Position numbers and translations under genes: made by a program. Positions 28,321 through 37,199 of a stretch of DNA of 64,000 nt are shown here, one piece after another. The stretch's first letter is position 1, and each line of letters opens with the position of its first letter. The stretch lies in assembly GCA_002320285.1 (NCBI GenBank), contig DCKE01000005.1, positions 374,663-438,662 of the forward strand, given 5' to 3'. The DNA is from Flavobacteriaceae bacterium UBA1682 (GTDB lineage Bacteria; Bacteroidota; Bacteroidia; Flavobacteriales; Flavobacteriaceae). The notes under the pieces were generated by a model, which had not been told where the DNA came from, searched no databases, and saw only the letters and a program-made list of their open reading frames with translations.

Positions 28321-28956
28321 TTAAACAAAACCTTTTTTTACAGCAATTTTAACCAATCCCGTACTATCGGGAGCTCTAAAGTTTTTCTTCATCAAGCCGA
28401 TCCTTTTGTGAATAGCGGCTTCACTGAGAAATAACATTTCACTGATTTCCTTTGCTTTATAACCCTGAGTTAAAAGCATCAGTATTTCTATATTACGATG
28501 TTCACGCATTAGGGAGTTTTTGCTCATTTCATCCATTTGTTTGCGCACTTCTTCACTGTAAAAACGCTCACCATCTAATACGGCATCAATGGCTTCACAA
28601 AGCACTTCCAGAGAAACATCACTTTTGATTAACAAGCCATCCGGGAACACCTTTTTGTGAATTTGATAAACCGACAACACTTCTTTATGTGCTGTAATCA
28701 GTAAAATCTTCGCAGAAACATGCATCAATTTTATGCTTCTTATCCAATCAATACCGTTACTCATTTGAGCTTGTTTATGCCCTCCAATATTACAATCCAT
28801 CACAACGATGTCTATAATCGCTTCCGAATTGAGAATTTCCAATACCTCTGGCAAAGTACTCGCTTGATAAAATACCGCTTCGCGGTCGTATTTTTCAAGT
28901 ATAGAAACATAGCCTGCTAATGTCAAAGGATGATTGTCTATTAATAAAAATCTCAT
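28321..28956 (-). CDS. NarL/LuxR-type response regulator (orphan)
   Basis: About 211 residues. The receiver has a phospho-Asp in IVVMDCNIGG (near residue 60) and a Lys near LLIKSDVSLE. The C-terminal LuxR-type helix-turn-helix has GYKAKEISEMLFLSEAAIHKRI. No kinase gene is adjacent. It belongs to a set of paralogues with those at 36476, 43280 and 57658, which share the phrase IHKKVFPDGLLIKSDV or a variant. ATG at 28956 (MRFLLIDNHPL) matches the paralogue starts; an ATG six codons upstream is an alternative. Confidence 0.88.
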   Translation of the reverse strand: MRFLLIDNHPLTLAGYVSILEKYDREAVFYQASTLPEVLEILNSEAIIDIVVMDCNIGGHKQAQMSNGIDWIRSIKLMHVSAKILLITAHKEVLSVYQIHKKVFPDGLLIKSDVSLEVLCEAIDAVLDGERFYSEEVRKQMDEMSKNSLMREHRNIEILMLLTQGYKAKEISEMLFLSEAAIHKRIGLMKKNFRAPDSTGLVKIAVKKGFV

Positions 28957-29147
28957 AATACTTGTTTTGTACATCTATTCGTCGAGCAACTGGTTCAAAG
29001 CGCAAAATACGAACAGACATTATTAAAATATAGAAGAGACTTTTGGGTAAAAACCCCAATTCATTACTCTTTTCTATGAAAAAATGCTTATCTATTTCCT
29101 ATTGTTAAAGTATCTAAAATTTTAAAAACAACCCAATAATCAAAAAC

Positions 29148-29190
29148 ACTTTAACGATTAATATCATCAAATGATATTAATCGTTAAAGT
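29148..29190. repeat. 20-base perfect inverted repeat with 3-base loop
   Basis: Arms 29148-29167 and 29171-29190 pair without mismatch around CAA. The minus strand continues into a short T run (GTTTTTG), so it may be a terminator; a regulatory or small-RNA role is open. It is unusually long for a terminator. Confidence 0.8.
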
Positions 29191-29335
29191 TTAAGACTAC
29201 CTTGTAATATTCAATCATCCTATAACAGCTGTTTTATAAAACAACTTGATCAAACCGTTCGGAAATGCGGGTTTCTCCGCTTTTAAACAAAATCAGACCT
29301 CGGCCCTTGTAATTACTGACTGTATTATACAAAAA

Positions 29336-29366
29336 AGTCGCCCATAATTTTTATTTCTAGGCGACT
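29336..29366 (-). terminator. Terminator of the TPR gene
   Basis: Seven-base perfect arms (29336-29342 and 29360-29366), followed on the minus strand by six T, 49 bases past the stop. Confidence 0.75.
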
Positions 29367-29414
29367 ATATTTATATAAGAAAACAGCATTCGAAACTGGC
29401 TAACAGTAAACTCT

Positions 29415-31097
29415 TTATTTCCCGAAAAACTTTTTAAAAAAACCTTGGGATGAATGGGCATTTTCTTTTGCTATTTTAAGGTTCTCCCGAGCAAGCTCAC
29501 TATCTCCATATCTCAAAGCAGCCTCTAAATTATCCACTGCTTCCTTATACTGTTCTAAATCAATTTGAGCAATACCGAGATGTTCATAGATCTCTGCTAT
29601 GATGTCGTCGGTAACGCCCTCTTGTTTTTCTACCGTATGCAAGGCATTTTTGGTATATTGAATCGTTTTTTCATTGTCTACTAAGTTATAAGCACAGTGC
29701 GCAGCCCAGTAAAAACACCAAAAATCTGGATTGCCCATTTCGATACTCTGCTCAAAACTATCTAATGCCGCATGATCATCGCGTAAATGTACCGCTTGCA
29801 TATATCCCATATTATAAAAAGCAATCTGTACAGACCTTGTCATTTCCTTTTCGACAGCAAAATGGACGGCGTATTGGTAACACTCCATCGCTTTTTCAAA
29901 ATTACCTTGCTCAATCCATATATTTGCCCTGCTGATCAACACACTCGGATTGTCTAGTACCTGCTCTAGAATCTGATCGGCATTTTCCGCGCTCTCCTCC
30001 AACGTCGGTGCAACGCCCAAAGCACTATCGGCATTGGCCTTGTATATATAGAAATTGGTAAAACAACGAACGATTTCTTCCTGCTGTAGGATCTCCTCCG
30101 ACGGGTCTATCGAATAATATACCTCAAACCCCAATTGAACCCATTCCAAAACCTCAGTATACAATTTCAATTCGAGATAGGCTGCACAAATAAAGTCTAT
30201 CGTTCTAAAATACGTCGTTAGACTCATCTGATCACCATAGTCGTCTATCAGTTGCTCTCCATCGGCAATAATTTCTTCTTGATAGTCTGCGTCTATAGCG
30301 GCTCCAAATCGATTTTCTAAAAGCTCCATAAATGGGTAAACCTCTATTCCCTCGGTAGTAATCGCGATCGCAGCGTCATAATCGCCTTCATTTCTTAACA
30401 CTCCGGACAAGTTGTTACAAGTAACCGAAAACATCTGCTCATTTCGATTTAACAGATCTCCGTTATTATCAATTACCGCAGCGCGATACAAGGAATAAGC
30501 GCGCTCGTAACAGGCTCGTTTTAGACTCGTCAGTCTTTTAAATTCCTCCTCATTCCCAGCCGCCCTGTCGATTACATACGTGAGCTCTACCCCAGCGTTA
30601 TAAAGTTCCATAGCCTGATCAGTAGCTAGGTCGAGTTGAAGACTTGAAAAATCGGGTTGCTCCACTCCTTCATTTAACATGTTAAATATCCTAATGCTCA
30701 AAACGGGGGACGCAAAAATCTCTACGGCTTTTTGATAATACTTTAGCGCAGCATCCCAGTCTTCCAACCAATACAGAGCCGAACCCGCATGTCGATTACA
30801 ATTAAAATGTTCTGGATCTATTTTAATTCCCATCTTGCTCCACTGCACACATTGAATCAGTGCCTCCTCCCGATCTTCATTGAAAACATCATTATAATCC
30901 AATGCAATTATTCCCAGTATAGCACATAAATCTGGATTAGTCGTTGCCTCATTTAAAGTGTTGACCTGTTTAAAAATCCTGCTCAATTCATCTGCATCAT
31001 CAGGCAGACTAAATCCTTGTACCCAATTTTTTGCCGCTAAGGCGTAGTTTCCCTGTTCTAAAGCTTGTTGTGCTTGTCGGTTTAATTCCCCTTTCAT
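29415..31097 (-). CDS. Large TPR-repeat protein
   Basis: 560 residues, acidic, with at least eight tetratricopeptide repeats along most of the length (for example around GSALYWLEDWDAALKYYQKA and LGIAQIDLEQYKEAVDNLEA). There is no signal peptide, so it is probably cytosolic and acts as a scaffold. The gene lies between the hairpin region and a small secreted protein gene (31269-31742), all on the minus strand. Function not recognised. Confidence 0.75.
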   Translation of the reverse strand: MKGELNRQAQQALEQGNYALAAKNWVQGFSLPDDADELSRIFKQVNTLNEATTNPDLCAILGIIALDYNDVFNEDREEALIQCVQWSKMGIKIDPEHFNCNRHAGSALYWLEDWDAALKYYQKAVEIFASPVLSIRIFNMLNEGVEQPDFSSLQLDLATDQAMELYNAGVELTYVIDRAAGNEEEFKRLTSLKRACYERAYSLYRAAVIDNNGDLLNRNEQMFSVTCNNLSGVLRNEGDYDAAIAITTEGIEVYPFMELLENRFGAAIDADYQEEIIADGEQLIDDYGDQMSLTTYFRTIDFICAAYLELKLYTEVLEWVQLGFEVYYSIDPSEEILQQEEIVRCFTNFYIYKANADSALGVAPTLEESAENADQILEQVLDNPSVLISRANIWIEQGNFEKAMECYQYAVHFAVEKEMTRSVQIAFYNMGYMQAVHLRDDHAALDSFEQSIEMGNPDFWCFYWAAHCAYNLVDNEKTIQYTKNALHTVEKQEGVTDDIIAEIYEHLGIAQIDLEQYKEAVDNLEAALRYGDSELARENLKIAKENAHSSQGFFKKFFGK

Positions 31098-31213
31098 CTT
31101 AAGACTTTAATTATTTCGTAATTCCTTTCACAATTCTTCTAGAAAAATCGTCTGCTATACAGCATCAGCTGCGGTTCAACTCGTAATTTACTCACGATAT
31201 TCTAAATAAATGA

Positions 31214-31245
31214 TGTCAAACCCATTTGATGAAATGGGTTTGACA
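31214..31245 (-). terminator. Perfect hairpin after the secreted small protein gene
   Basis: Fourteen-base perfect arms (31214-31227 and 31232-31245) with a 4-base loop, 24 bases past the stop at 31269. T richness after the stem on the minus strand is modest. Confidence 0.65.
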
Positions 31246-31268
31246 CTTTTTCTACTCGCAATAAGACT

Positions 31269-31742
31269 TTAGTCAGGCAGTTTTATACCGTTCACATACA
31301 CTACATCACAAGTTAAATTCACATACGAGTTACTGTACTCGCCTCCGTTCTGTTCATTTAGACCCTCCAAAACCAAGCCTTTTATCGCCATTTTACGCGT
31401 AGCTAGCCTACCATAGGAATCGGTAATAACCACTTCTGCATCTATGCTTCCTTTAGTCTGAGCAAAAGCTCTTAGCAATTCAAGGTCTAAGCCCTCATAA
31501 CTAAGTACAATATAGAAAGGTCTGTAAACTTCTGCATCGGCGGCTAAGTCTTCCGCAGTTCTTTTTGCCGGTTTGGTATAGGATACCGAAATGTTTATTG
31601 GCTTAGAAAGCACGGTTTTATTTCCGTCTTTTAACGAAAACTCCACTTTTAAACGCGGACCTTGAGCATGAGCCGATAAAGCAACTAAACCTGTTAAAAC
31701 AAGTACACAAAACAATGTTCTGAAATTTAAAAAATTCTTCAT
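31269..31742 (-). CDS. Secreted small protein, possible Hcp/TssD-like fold
   Basis: 157 residues with a clear signal peptide (about 1-26, ending AHAQ), then about 130 residues rich in beta strand. The C-terminal third (ATRKMAIKGLVLEGLNE then VNGIKLPD) is reminiscent of the end of Bacteroidota Hcp/TssD tube proteins, but the Sec signal peptide does not fit a normal T6SS tube protein. The link is a weak structural guess. No T6SS gene is in the window. It precedes the TPR gene on the same strand by about 170 bases. Confidence 0.4.
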   Translation of the reverse strand: MKNFLNFRTLFCVLVLTGLVALSAHAQGPRLKVEFSLKDGNKTVLSKPINISVSYTKPAKRTAEDLAADAEVYRPFYIVLSYEGLDLELLRAFAQTKGSIDAEVVITDSYGRLATRKMAIKGLVLEGLNEQNGGEYSNSYVNLTCDVVYVNGIKLPD

Positions 31743-31975
31743 ATTTTCTCTTTTTATTTAACAAGATTACCACTTATCTGAGCAGCCTGTTTCAGTCGAT
31801 TTGCATTCAGTTATGTTGAGTTTGTATTTAGCAAAGTAAACGATGCATTCACTAAAAAAACGACCTGTTTTGGCTGTAAAATGTGACTTAAACAACCTAT
31901 TACTAACGAGATATACAACCCTCATTATCCCCATTAATAGTTTATTTAGTAATTTAGTCCTGTAAAATTAACTAG

Positions 31976-34012
31976 ATGGTAGTACTATTCCCTTTTTATT
32001 CGGAAGATCAGAGGCGTCATAAGACAGGCTGTTTTCGTATAGCATTATTTCTTTTATTACTGATGGCACCTCAGTTTAGTAGCGCCCAAGAGCCTAGTAC
32101 TTTAGAGAAGATGGCGGCACAGGCCTATGACCTCCGCTTCACAGATAGTATTAGCAGTTTACGGATACAAGAAGAAGCGCTTGTACTTGCGGAACAAAAA
32201 GGAAACAAATCTGATGAAGTGATTTGCGCTGCCTATTTGGCCATGACTTACAGAGGCAAGTTGGATCTGAAGAAATTCACCTATTATACGGAACGCGCGT
32301 ACAACATCGCCAACGCCATTCAAAACGACAGAGCCACCGCTTATGCCAACTGGACTATGGGCTTACTGATGTCTTATATCGGTGATCGTTCCACTGCGTT
32401 GAATCATTTTTTAAATGCTTATAGTCTCTATGAAAAGCTGCAAGATTATCAGCACTGCGCTCGACTTGGCGCAGATATATCTTATCTCTTTTCTACCGGT
32501 TCTGAGGATAAAACTAAAAAATATGCCGATGAAGCGCTTCGTTATGCCGAATTGACAAAAAACCCGGAAAGCATATTACACGCCCGATTAGCCGTCGGTA
32601 GTTACCTCTACGAAAGCCTTGATCCGCTGGATCAAAATTCCTGGCAGCATACGTTGGGCTTTTTTCAAAAGACCTTACAGTTGATTGACGAATCCGAAGC
32701 GGCGATCGTCAGTAAAAGCAATATCGGTATTGCCCATCTGAATATAGCAGCACTCTATATGATTGGACCCAAGCCGATCGATGAGGCCTCATTCTTATCC
32801 AATCTTGAGACGGCCACAGCCATCGGTAGGCAATACAACTTTCGCAACTTATATCGGAGCTCGCTTGGATTGCGCGGGCAGTACTTTCTGCAAAAAGGAG
32901 CTCATAGAACTGCAGAAAAACTATTTAAGGAGGGAATCGCTTACCAACTCACCCTTCCCTACCAAGACAATGACCTCTTTGCTTCTTTCTACGGCTGTCT
33001 TAAAGACCTAGCCGCACGAGAAAACGATTATGCGGCTTATTACGAGTACGATCAACTTTTTATGAAGTACAATCAAATCAAATACGACGAAAATGTGCAG
33101 AAGATCTTACAAAATACCGATGCGCGTTATGAAACTGAAAAAAGACTGTTGCGCATTGATCAATTGGAAAAGAAAAACGAGTTACAGAAAAAGATTAATC
33201 TTTTGAGTTATGGAATCTCGGCAGTTTTACTTACTGGTTTGGTGTTTATGTATCGCTCGTATTATTACCGACAACGCTATTATCAAAATAGGGAACACAT
33301 TTTAAAACAACAGCAGATCAATACCGAACTCAAAGTGCAATTGATGGAAAAAGAGACCTTAGAGGCTTTATCCGACAAAATATCACTGGAAAGGCGCTTG
33401 CTGCAATCTCAAATGGATCCCCATTTTATATTTAACTTATTGGGCAATATCCAAAGTATGATACTTCAAAACGATCGACTTACAGCGGTTTCCTATCTGT
33501 CTAAATTCGCCAAACTGACACGGCGCGTATTGGAACAGTCGCGCCAAGAACGCATTGCCTTAGAAGACGAGATCAACACCTTAAGAAACTATATCGAGCT
33601 GCAACAACTGCGATTAAACTTTAGCTTTGATTATCAAATTGACTGCGAGGATGATGTTGATCTGCATCTTAAGATACCGCCATTATTGATTCAGCCCTTT
33701 GTAGAGAATGCCGTTGAACACGGATTAAAACCCTTGTCCGACCTTCGTCGCGGTCTATTAAACATTCACTTTAGCTATCAGGAAGATAAAAACGTACTGA
33801 TCTGTACAATATTAGACAATGGTATCGGACTAAAAGAATCCAGAAATCGAAAAACAGCAGATACTCATCGTTCGCTATCTCTGAAAATAACCAATGAACG
33901 TCTGGCTTTAATGCTGGAGAAAAACCCGTATACCAAACTCGAAGTACTAGACATGGAACCCAAGACCGGAGAATCCGGCTGTATCGTCACCTTAACCATT
34001 CCGATAATATAA
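31976..34012 (+). CDS. TPR sensor histidine kinase (LytS/YehU type)
   Basis: 678 residues. A signal-type N-terminus (hydrophobic about 20-37) leads to a periplasmic TPR sensor (about 40-390). One membrane helix lies near residue 405-425 (GISAVLLTGLVFMYRSYYY), followed by a coiled coil and a His_kinase domain. The phosphorylation box is SQMDPHFIFNLLGNIQSMI, with N-box FVENAVEHGLKP. It starts at 31976 and is followed after 5 bases by its cognate LytTR regulator. Confidence 0.92.
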   Translation: MVVLFPFYSEDQRRHKTGCFRIALFLLLLMAPQFSSAQEPSTLEKMAAQAYDLRFTDSISSLRIQEEALVLAEQKGNKSDEVICAAYLAMTYRGKLDLKKFTYYTERAYNIANAIQNDRATAYANWTMGLLMSYIGDRSTALNHFLNAYSLYEKLQDYQHCARLGADISYLFSTGSEDKTKKYADEALRYAELTKNPESILHARLAVGSYLYESLDPLDQNSWQHTLGFFQKTLQLIDESEAAIVSKSNIGIAHLNIAALYMIGPKPIDEASFLSNLETATAIGRQYNFRNLYRSSLGLRGQYFLQKGAHRTAEKLFKEGIAYQLTLPYQDNDLFASFYGCLKDLAARENDYAAYYEYDQLFMKYNQIKYDENVQKILQNTDARYETEKRLLRIDQLEKKNELQKKINLLSYGISAVLLTGLVFMYRSYYYRQRYYQNREHILKQQQINTELKVQLMEKETLEALSDKISLERRLLQSQMDPHFIFNLLGNIQSMILQNDRLTAVSYLSKFAKLTRRVLEQSRQERIALEDEINTLRNYIELQQLRLNFSFDYQIDCEDDVDLHLKIPPLLIQPFVENAVEHGLKPLSDLRRGLLNIHFSYQEDKNVLICTILDNGIGLKESRNRKTADTHRSLSLKITNERLALMLEKNPYTKLEVLDMEPKTGESGCIVTLTIPII

Positions 34013-34017
34013 TCATT

Positions 34018-34752
34018 ATGTATAAAACCATTATTGTTGAAGATGAACATCATCTGCGCGAGGCGCTATCGCTACTTTTAGAAATCGCGGCGCCCAATAA
34101 AACACAGATCATTGGTCAGGCTGCCAATGCCGAAGATGCTGTCAGTTTGATTGACCAACTAAAGCCCGACTTGGTCTTTATGGACATTATGTTGGAAAGC
34201 GGAACGGGTTTCGATGTATTAAACAAAACCAAGCATAAGGCCTTTCACTTAATCTTTACGACGGCCTATGAAGAACACGCGATAAAAGCTTTTAAATACA
34301 ATGCAATAGATTATCTTTTAAAACCGATAGATGCAGATGAACTCCGAAGATCGATGGAACGCATAGTGGAACGTCAAGAAAAATATGTTTTGGAAACCCA
34401 GCTGGCGCACTTCAATATGGATCGAAAAAAAAATCCGGAACGATTGGTTTTACCTACCCAAGAAGCGATGCATGTAATCAAAATTAACGATATCATTCGT
34501 TGTGAAACGTCTGGATCTTATACTACTTTCTTTTTGAATGGCGGAAAGAAGATCATCGTTTCTAGAGCTTTAAAACACTATGAAGAAATACTGTTGCCAC
34601 CGCAGTTTTTAAGAGTACATCAATCTCATCTTATCAATACCGACTACATCGTCAGTTACTCGCGAGATGGCATGGTACAGATGCAAGATAAGATTTCGAT
34701 TCCGATCTCAAGATCCCATAAAGACGAATTTTTTAAATTAATGCGCGACTAA
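34018..34752 (+). CDS. LytTR-family response regulator, partner of the upstream kinase
   Basis: 244 residues. The receiver has the acidic pair IVEDEHHLREAL, the phospho-Asp in LVFMDIMLESG (near 59) and Lys in DYLLKPIDADEL. The LytTR domain is at about 140-244. The gene begins 5 bases after the kinase stop, so the pair is one operon. Target genes unknown; the DUF4870-like gene follows at 34868. Confidence 0.92.
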   Translation: MYKTIIVEDEHHLREALSLLLEIAAPNKTQIIGQAANAEDAVSLIDQLKPDLVFMDIMLESGTGFDVLNKTKHKAFHLIFTTAYEEHAIKAFKYNAIDYLLKPIDADELRRSMERIVERQEKYVLETQLAHFNMDRKKNPERLVLPTQEAMHVIKINDIIRCETSGSYTTFFLNGGKKIIVSRALKHYEEILLPPQFLRVHQSHLINTDYIVSYSRDGMVQMQDKISIPISRSHKDEFFKLMRD

Positions 34753-34867
34753 TAGGATCTAGGTGACAATCGAACCCGTACAGATACATATTCACAGCTA
34801 CCAAATACAAAGGGATTATTGTGCTGTATGATGGAGAACAATACTTTTGGCGAAAAATAAAACTATT

Positions 34868-35197
34868 ATGAGTAATAAAACACTTTCCATTTTAAGTTAC
34901 ATCACCATTATCGGATGGTTAATTGCCTATTTCAAAAGCAGAGATTTAGAACCAAATAGTAACTTGGTTAACTATCACTTACGACAAGGATTCGGATTTT
35001 TCATTTTCTCCTTCGTTCTAAATATTGCTTTAACGATTGTCACCAGCATAATTCCAGCTTTATTCTTTTTAAATTACATAACTCTAATCCTCCTAATTCT
35101 TTGGGTATTTGGAATTATTAATGCTGTAAACGACCAGGAAAAACCGATACCGGTCATCGGAAAATTATTCGAAGATAAGTTTTCTTTCATCGGATAA
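34868..35197 (+). CDS. DUF4870/Tic20-like small membrane protein
   Basis: 109 residues with three predicted membrane helices. It contains LSYITIIGWLIAYF and VNYHLRQGFGFFIFS, close to the DUF4870 (Tic20-like) pattern, including the NYHLRQ stretch. A longer frame from a TTG at 34847 exists; ATG at 34868 is preferred. It lies 115 bases after the LytTR regulator and is followed by a large hairpin. Function unknown. Confidence 0.75.
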   Translation: MSNKTLSILSYITIIGWLIAYFKSRDLEPNSNLVNYHLRQGFGFFIFSFVLNIALTIVTSIIPALFFLNYITLILLILWVFGIINAVNDQEKPIPVIGKLFEDKFSFIG

Positions 35198-35208
35198 TAA
35201 AGACCGCA

Positions 35209-35256
35209 ATTTTGATTTATATGATCGTTTAAATAACGTCTCATATAAATCAAAAT
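35209..35256 (+). terminator. Large hairpin after the DUF4870-like gene
   Basis: Sixteen-base perfect arms (35209-35224 and 35241-35256). The 16-base loop itself can pair (35226-35229 with 35235-35238). It begins 12 bases past the stop and is very AT-rich, so it may be a weak terminator. An ACCGCAAT sequence flanks both sides. Confidence 0.6.
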
Positions 35257-35280
35257 TAACCGCAATAGGTCATCGAAAGA

Positions 35281-35986
35281 TTATCGGAAAAGCAATTAAA
35301 TGAACGATTAAAAATAGGTCGGAAAAATTGTATATAGCAGTTCAAACTGCCTTGGAATCCTTAAATTATTAGCAAGCTGAATGAGATCCAGACACCCTAA
35401 ACCAGTTTCTTCGGATGCTCGACGCGGAAAGAGCAGCGCAGATTAGGGCGCCTTTTTGGCCAACGAATAACGATGAAGAAAATCATCGGATCTATTTGAT
35501 TGAGAATGATTCTGATAAGACATCGTCACGTTTCAGCACAGAGGAGGGATCTAGTCATCAGGTAATTCTATCGAACACGCAATAGATATACCCGGAGATG
35601 CTTTTATAGAAGATCGGGTAACCCTCATAGTAACGGCTGATATCAAAGCTAGAAATATTATCGTAAACGGTTCCTTATACACTTCTGGAGATCTATCCTG
35701 CGGTGTTTTTTTGCCTCATCAAACGATGGTGAAACGTATATCGGTACCAACATCAACACCATACTCGTTGCGAAAAATGGACATTATACTGTAGCCGAAT
35801 GTAAAATCCGCTCACAATACTTAGTGAGCTTTCACAACGTCATAAAGGGAAAATCGGGAAAATTTAGAGCTAGTATCTTTGGGAGGAGCAAACGAAGCCG
35901 ACTATTTACATCCTCAAATTCCAGATGCAAGAGGGTATTTCGACGAAGAATCTTTTCTTCAATATATGCAACCATACTGTGGATAG
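35281..35986 (+). pseudogene. Decayed gene, possible bactofilin/polymer-forming-like protein
   Basis: Coding-like sequence is scattered across all three plus-strand frames. One part (about 35403-35563) reads NQFLRMLDAERAAQIRAPFW. A second (about 35564-35710) reads DIPGDAFIEDRVTLIV and ARNIIVNGSLYTSGDLSC. A third (about 35713-35865) has ETYIGTNINTILVAKNGHYT and SFHNVIKGKSGK. A fourth (about 35861-35986) has GGANEADYLHPQIPDARGYF and a stop at 35984. In-frame stops at 35370 and 35382 and at least three frame changes, one at a run of seven T (35706-35712), show it is dead. The right-handed beta repeats resemble polymer-forming cytoskeletal relatives. That name is tentative. Confidence 0.65.
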
Positions 35987-36475
35987 CCTTTTCTTATAAT
36001 TGCGTCTTGGTGTCCGCTTTTAATTAATTCCACACAACAGGCAATAGAGAATATGAAATAAGAACACCTGCTGCGTGGATTATCAACTTTTTTAGTAGAA
36101 ACTTTTTTAGTTTTCATTTGAAAGAGGTAAAGACGGAAAAAAAATGTGAACCTCAAAACCTAAACAATGTAACATCATTGATGTTAGCATAAACACCCGT
36201 CTTTACCTCAATAAGCTTCCTAGTAAATGTAAATAATCGGTACCTTCTAATGGGACTTTTTAAGTATACTCTACTATTAAACCCTTGTTTTGTTTATATG
36301 TTTAAAGGAAAATCTGGCTACTCTTCCTTTAACTGTTTATCTAATATAGTGCTAAAAACAACAGGGTTGTACTCAAACACTAAACCTTAACCTTTAGTAT
36401 AACGACATGGTATTAAATGTTAAATAACACAAATTGAATGACATCTAATCAAATTAGATTAAAAAAAATTGAACT
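35987..36475. other. Gene-free stretch with an inverted-repeat element
   Basis: About 490 bases with no supported gene. It contains an 86-base inverted-repeat structure (36124-36209). The rest is AT-rich sequence with stops in all frames. Confidence 0.55.
36124..36209. repeat. 86-base inverted-repeat element with nested hairpin
   Basis: Thirteen-base perfect arms (36124-36136 and 36197-36209) enclose 60 bases that hold a second short perfect hairpin (AACATC/GATGTT near 36171-36185). It may be a miniature element or a structured RNA. No target-site duplication is visible. Confidence 0.6.
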
Positions 36476-37111
36476 CTAAATATATTTCTGTATCACAGCT
36501 TCCTTGACGAGGCCTCCGTTGTCCATAACATCAAAAGCATCTTTCATCAGTAAAATTCTTTTTTGTACCGTACTCATACTTAGAGATAAAAGATCTCCAA
36601 TATCCTTTATTTTATATCCTTTGGACAATAACAGTAGGATTTGAATGTTGTTTTCTTCCCACATCAATTCTTTTTTAGCGATTTGACCTATACATGATTT
36701 TACTGCGTCACTATAATACCGTTCTTCTCTTTGAATCTGGTCGATCGCTTTAACTATAACCTCTGCTGTGACATCTTTTTTAATCATAAAGGCATCCGGG
36801 AAAACTTTTTTATGAATGTTATATACCGTTAAGATTTCCTCATGGGCCGTTATCATAACTATTTTAGAACTTGGAAAATGCTTTCTAATTTCCTTGGCCA
36901 AATCAGCTCCATTCAAAATACTTCTGGTATTACAAACCGGAAGATCATAATCCAATATAAAACAATCTATATGGTCCTGCCTCTTCATAATGCTGTACGC
37001 CTGATCGATCGTATTTGCAGTGAAGAATTTAAAAAAAGGGAAGGCCCCTTGCAAAATACTTATATAGCCTTCTATAATAAGCGGATGGTCATCAACTACT
37101 AGAATATTCAT
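36476..37111 (-). CDS. NarL/LuxR-type response regulator (orphan)
   Basis: 211 residues. The N-terminus MNILVVDDHPLIIEGY has the acidic pair. The phospho-Asp is in CFILDYDLPV (near 56), and the Lys region is FMIKKDVTAE. The LuxR helix-turn-helix is GYKIKDIGDLLSLSMSTVQKRI. It diverges from the LytTR protein at 37200. A candidate kinase (38518-40521) is encoded 1.4 kb away on the other strand. The gene ends next to AT-rich, gene-free DNA. Confidence 0.9.
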   Translation of the reverse strand: MNILVVDDHPLIIEGYISILQGAFPFFKFFTANTIDQAYSIMKRQDHIDCFILDYDLPVCNTRSILNGADLAKEIRKHFPSSKIVMITAHEEILTVYNIHKKVFPDAFMIKKDVTAEVIVKAIDQIQREERYYSDAVKSCIGQIAKKELMWEENNIQILLLLSKGYKIKDIGDLLSLSMSTVQKRILLMKDAFDVMDNGGLVKEAVIQKYI

Positions 37112-37199
37112 GCTTTAGCTTTTTATTAACAAAGTATACTTTTTTTCTATATATAAAAAAATATAATCAGACTTTTCTTTGTATAAATAATTTTAATCC

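Larger units (their letters stand above)
28957..29414. other. Gene-free stretch with hairpins
   Basis: About 458 bases with no supported gene. It contains the 20-base perfect inverted repeat at 29148-29190 and the TPR-gene terminator at 29336-29366. All frames are short. Confidence 0.6.

Noticed and set aside
34752..34790. tRNA-like TTCGAT stretch on the minus strand after the LytTR regulator
   Set aside because: No acceptor stem, anticodon arm or D arm can be formed around it.
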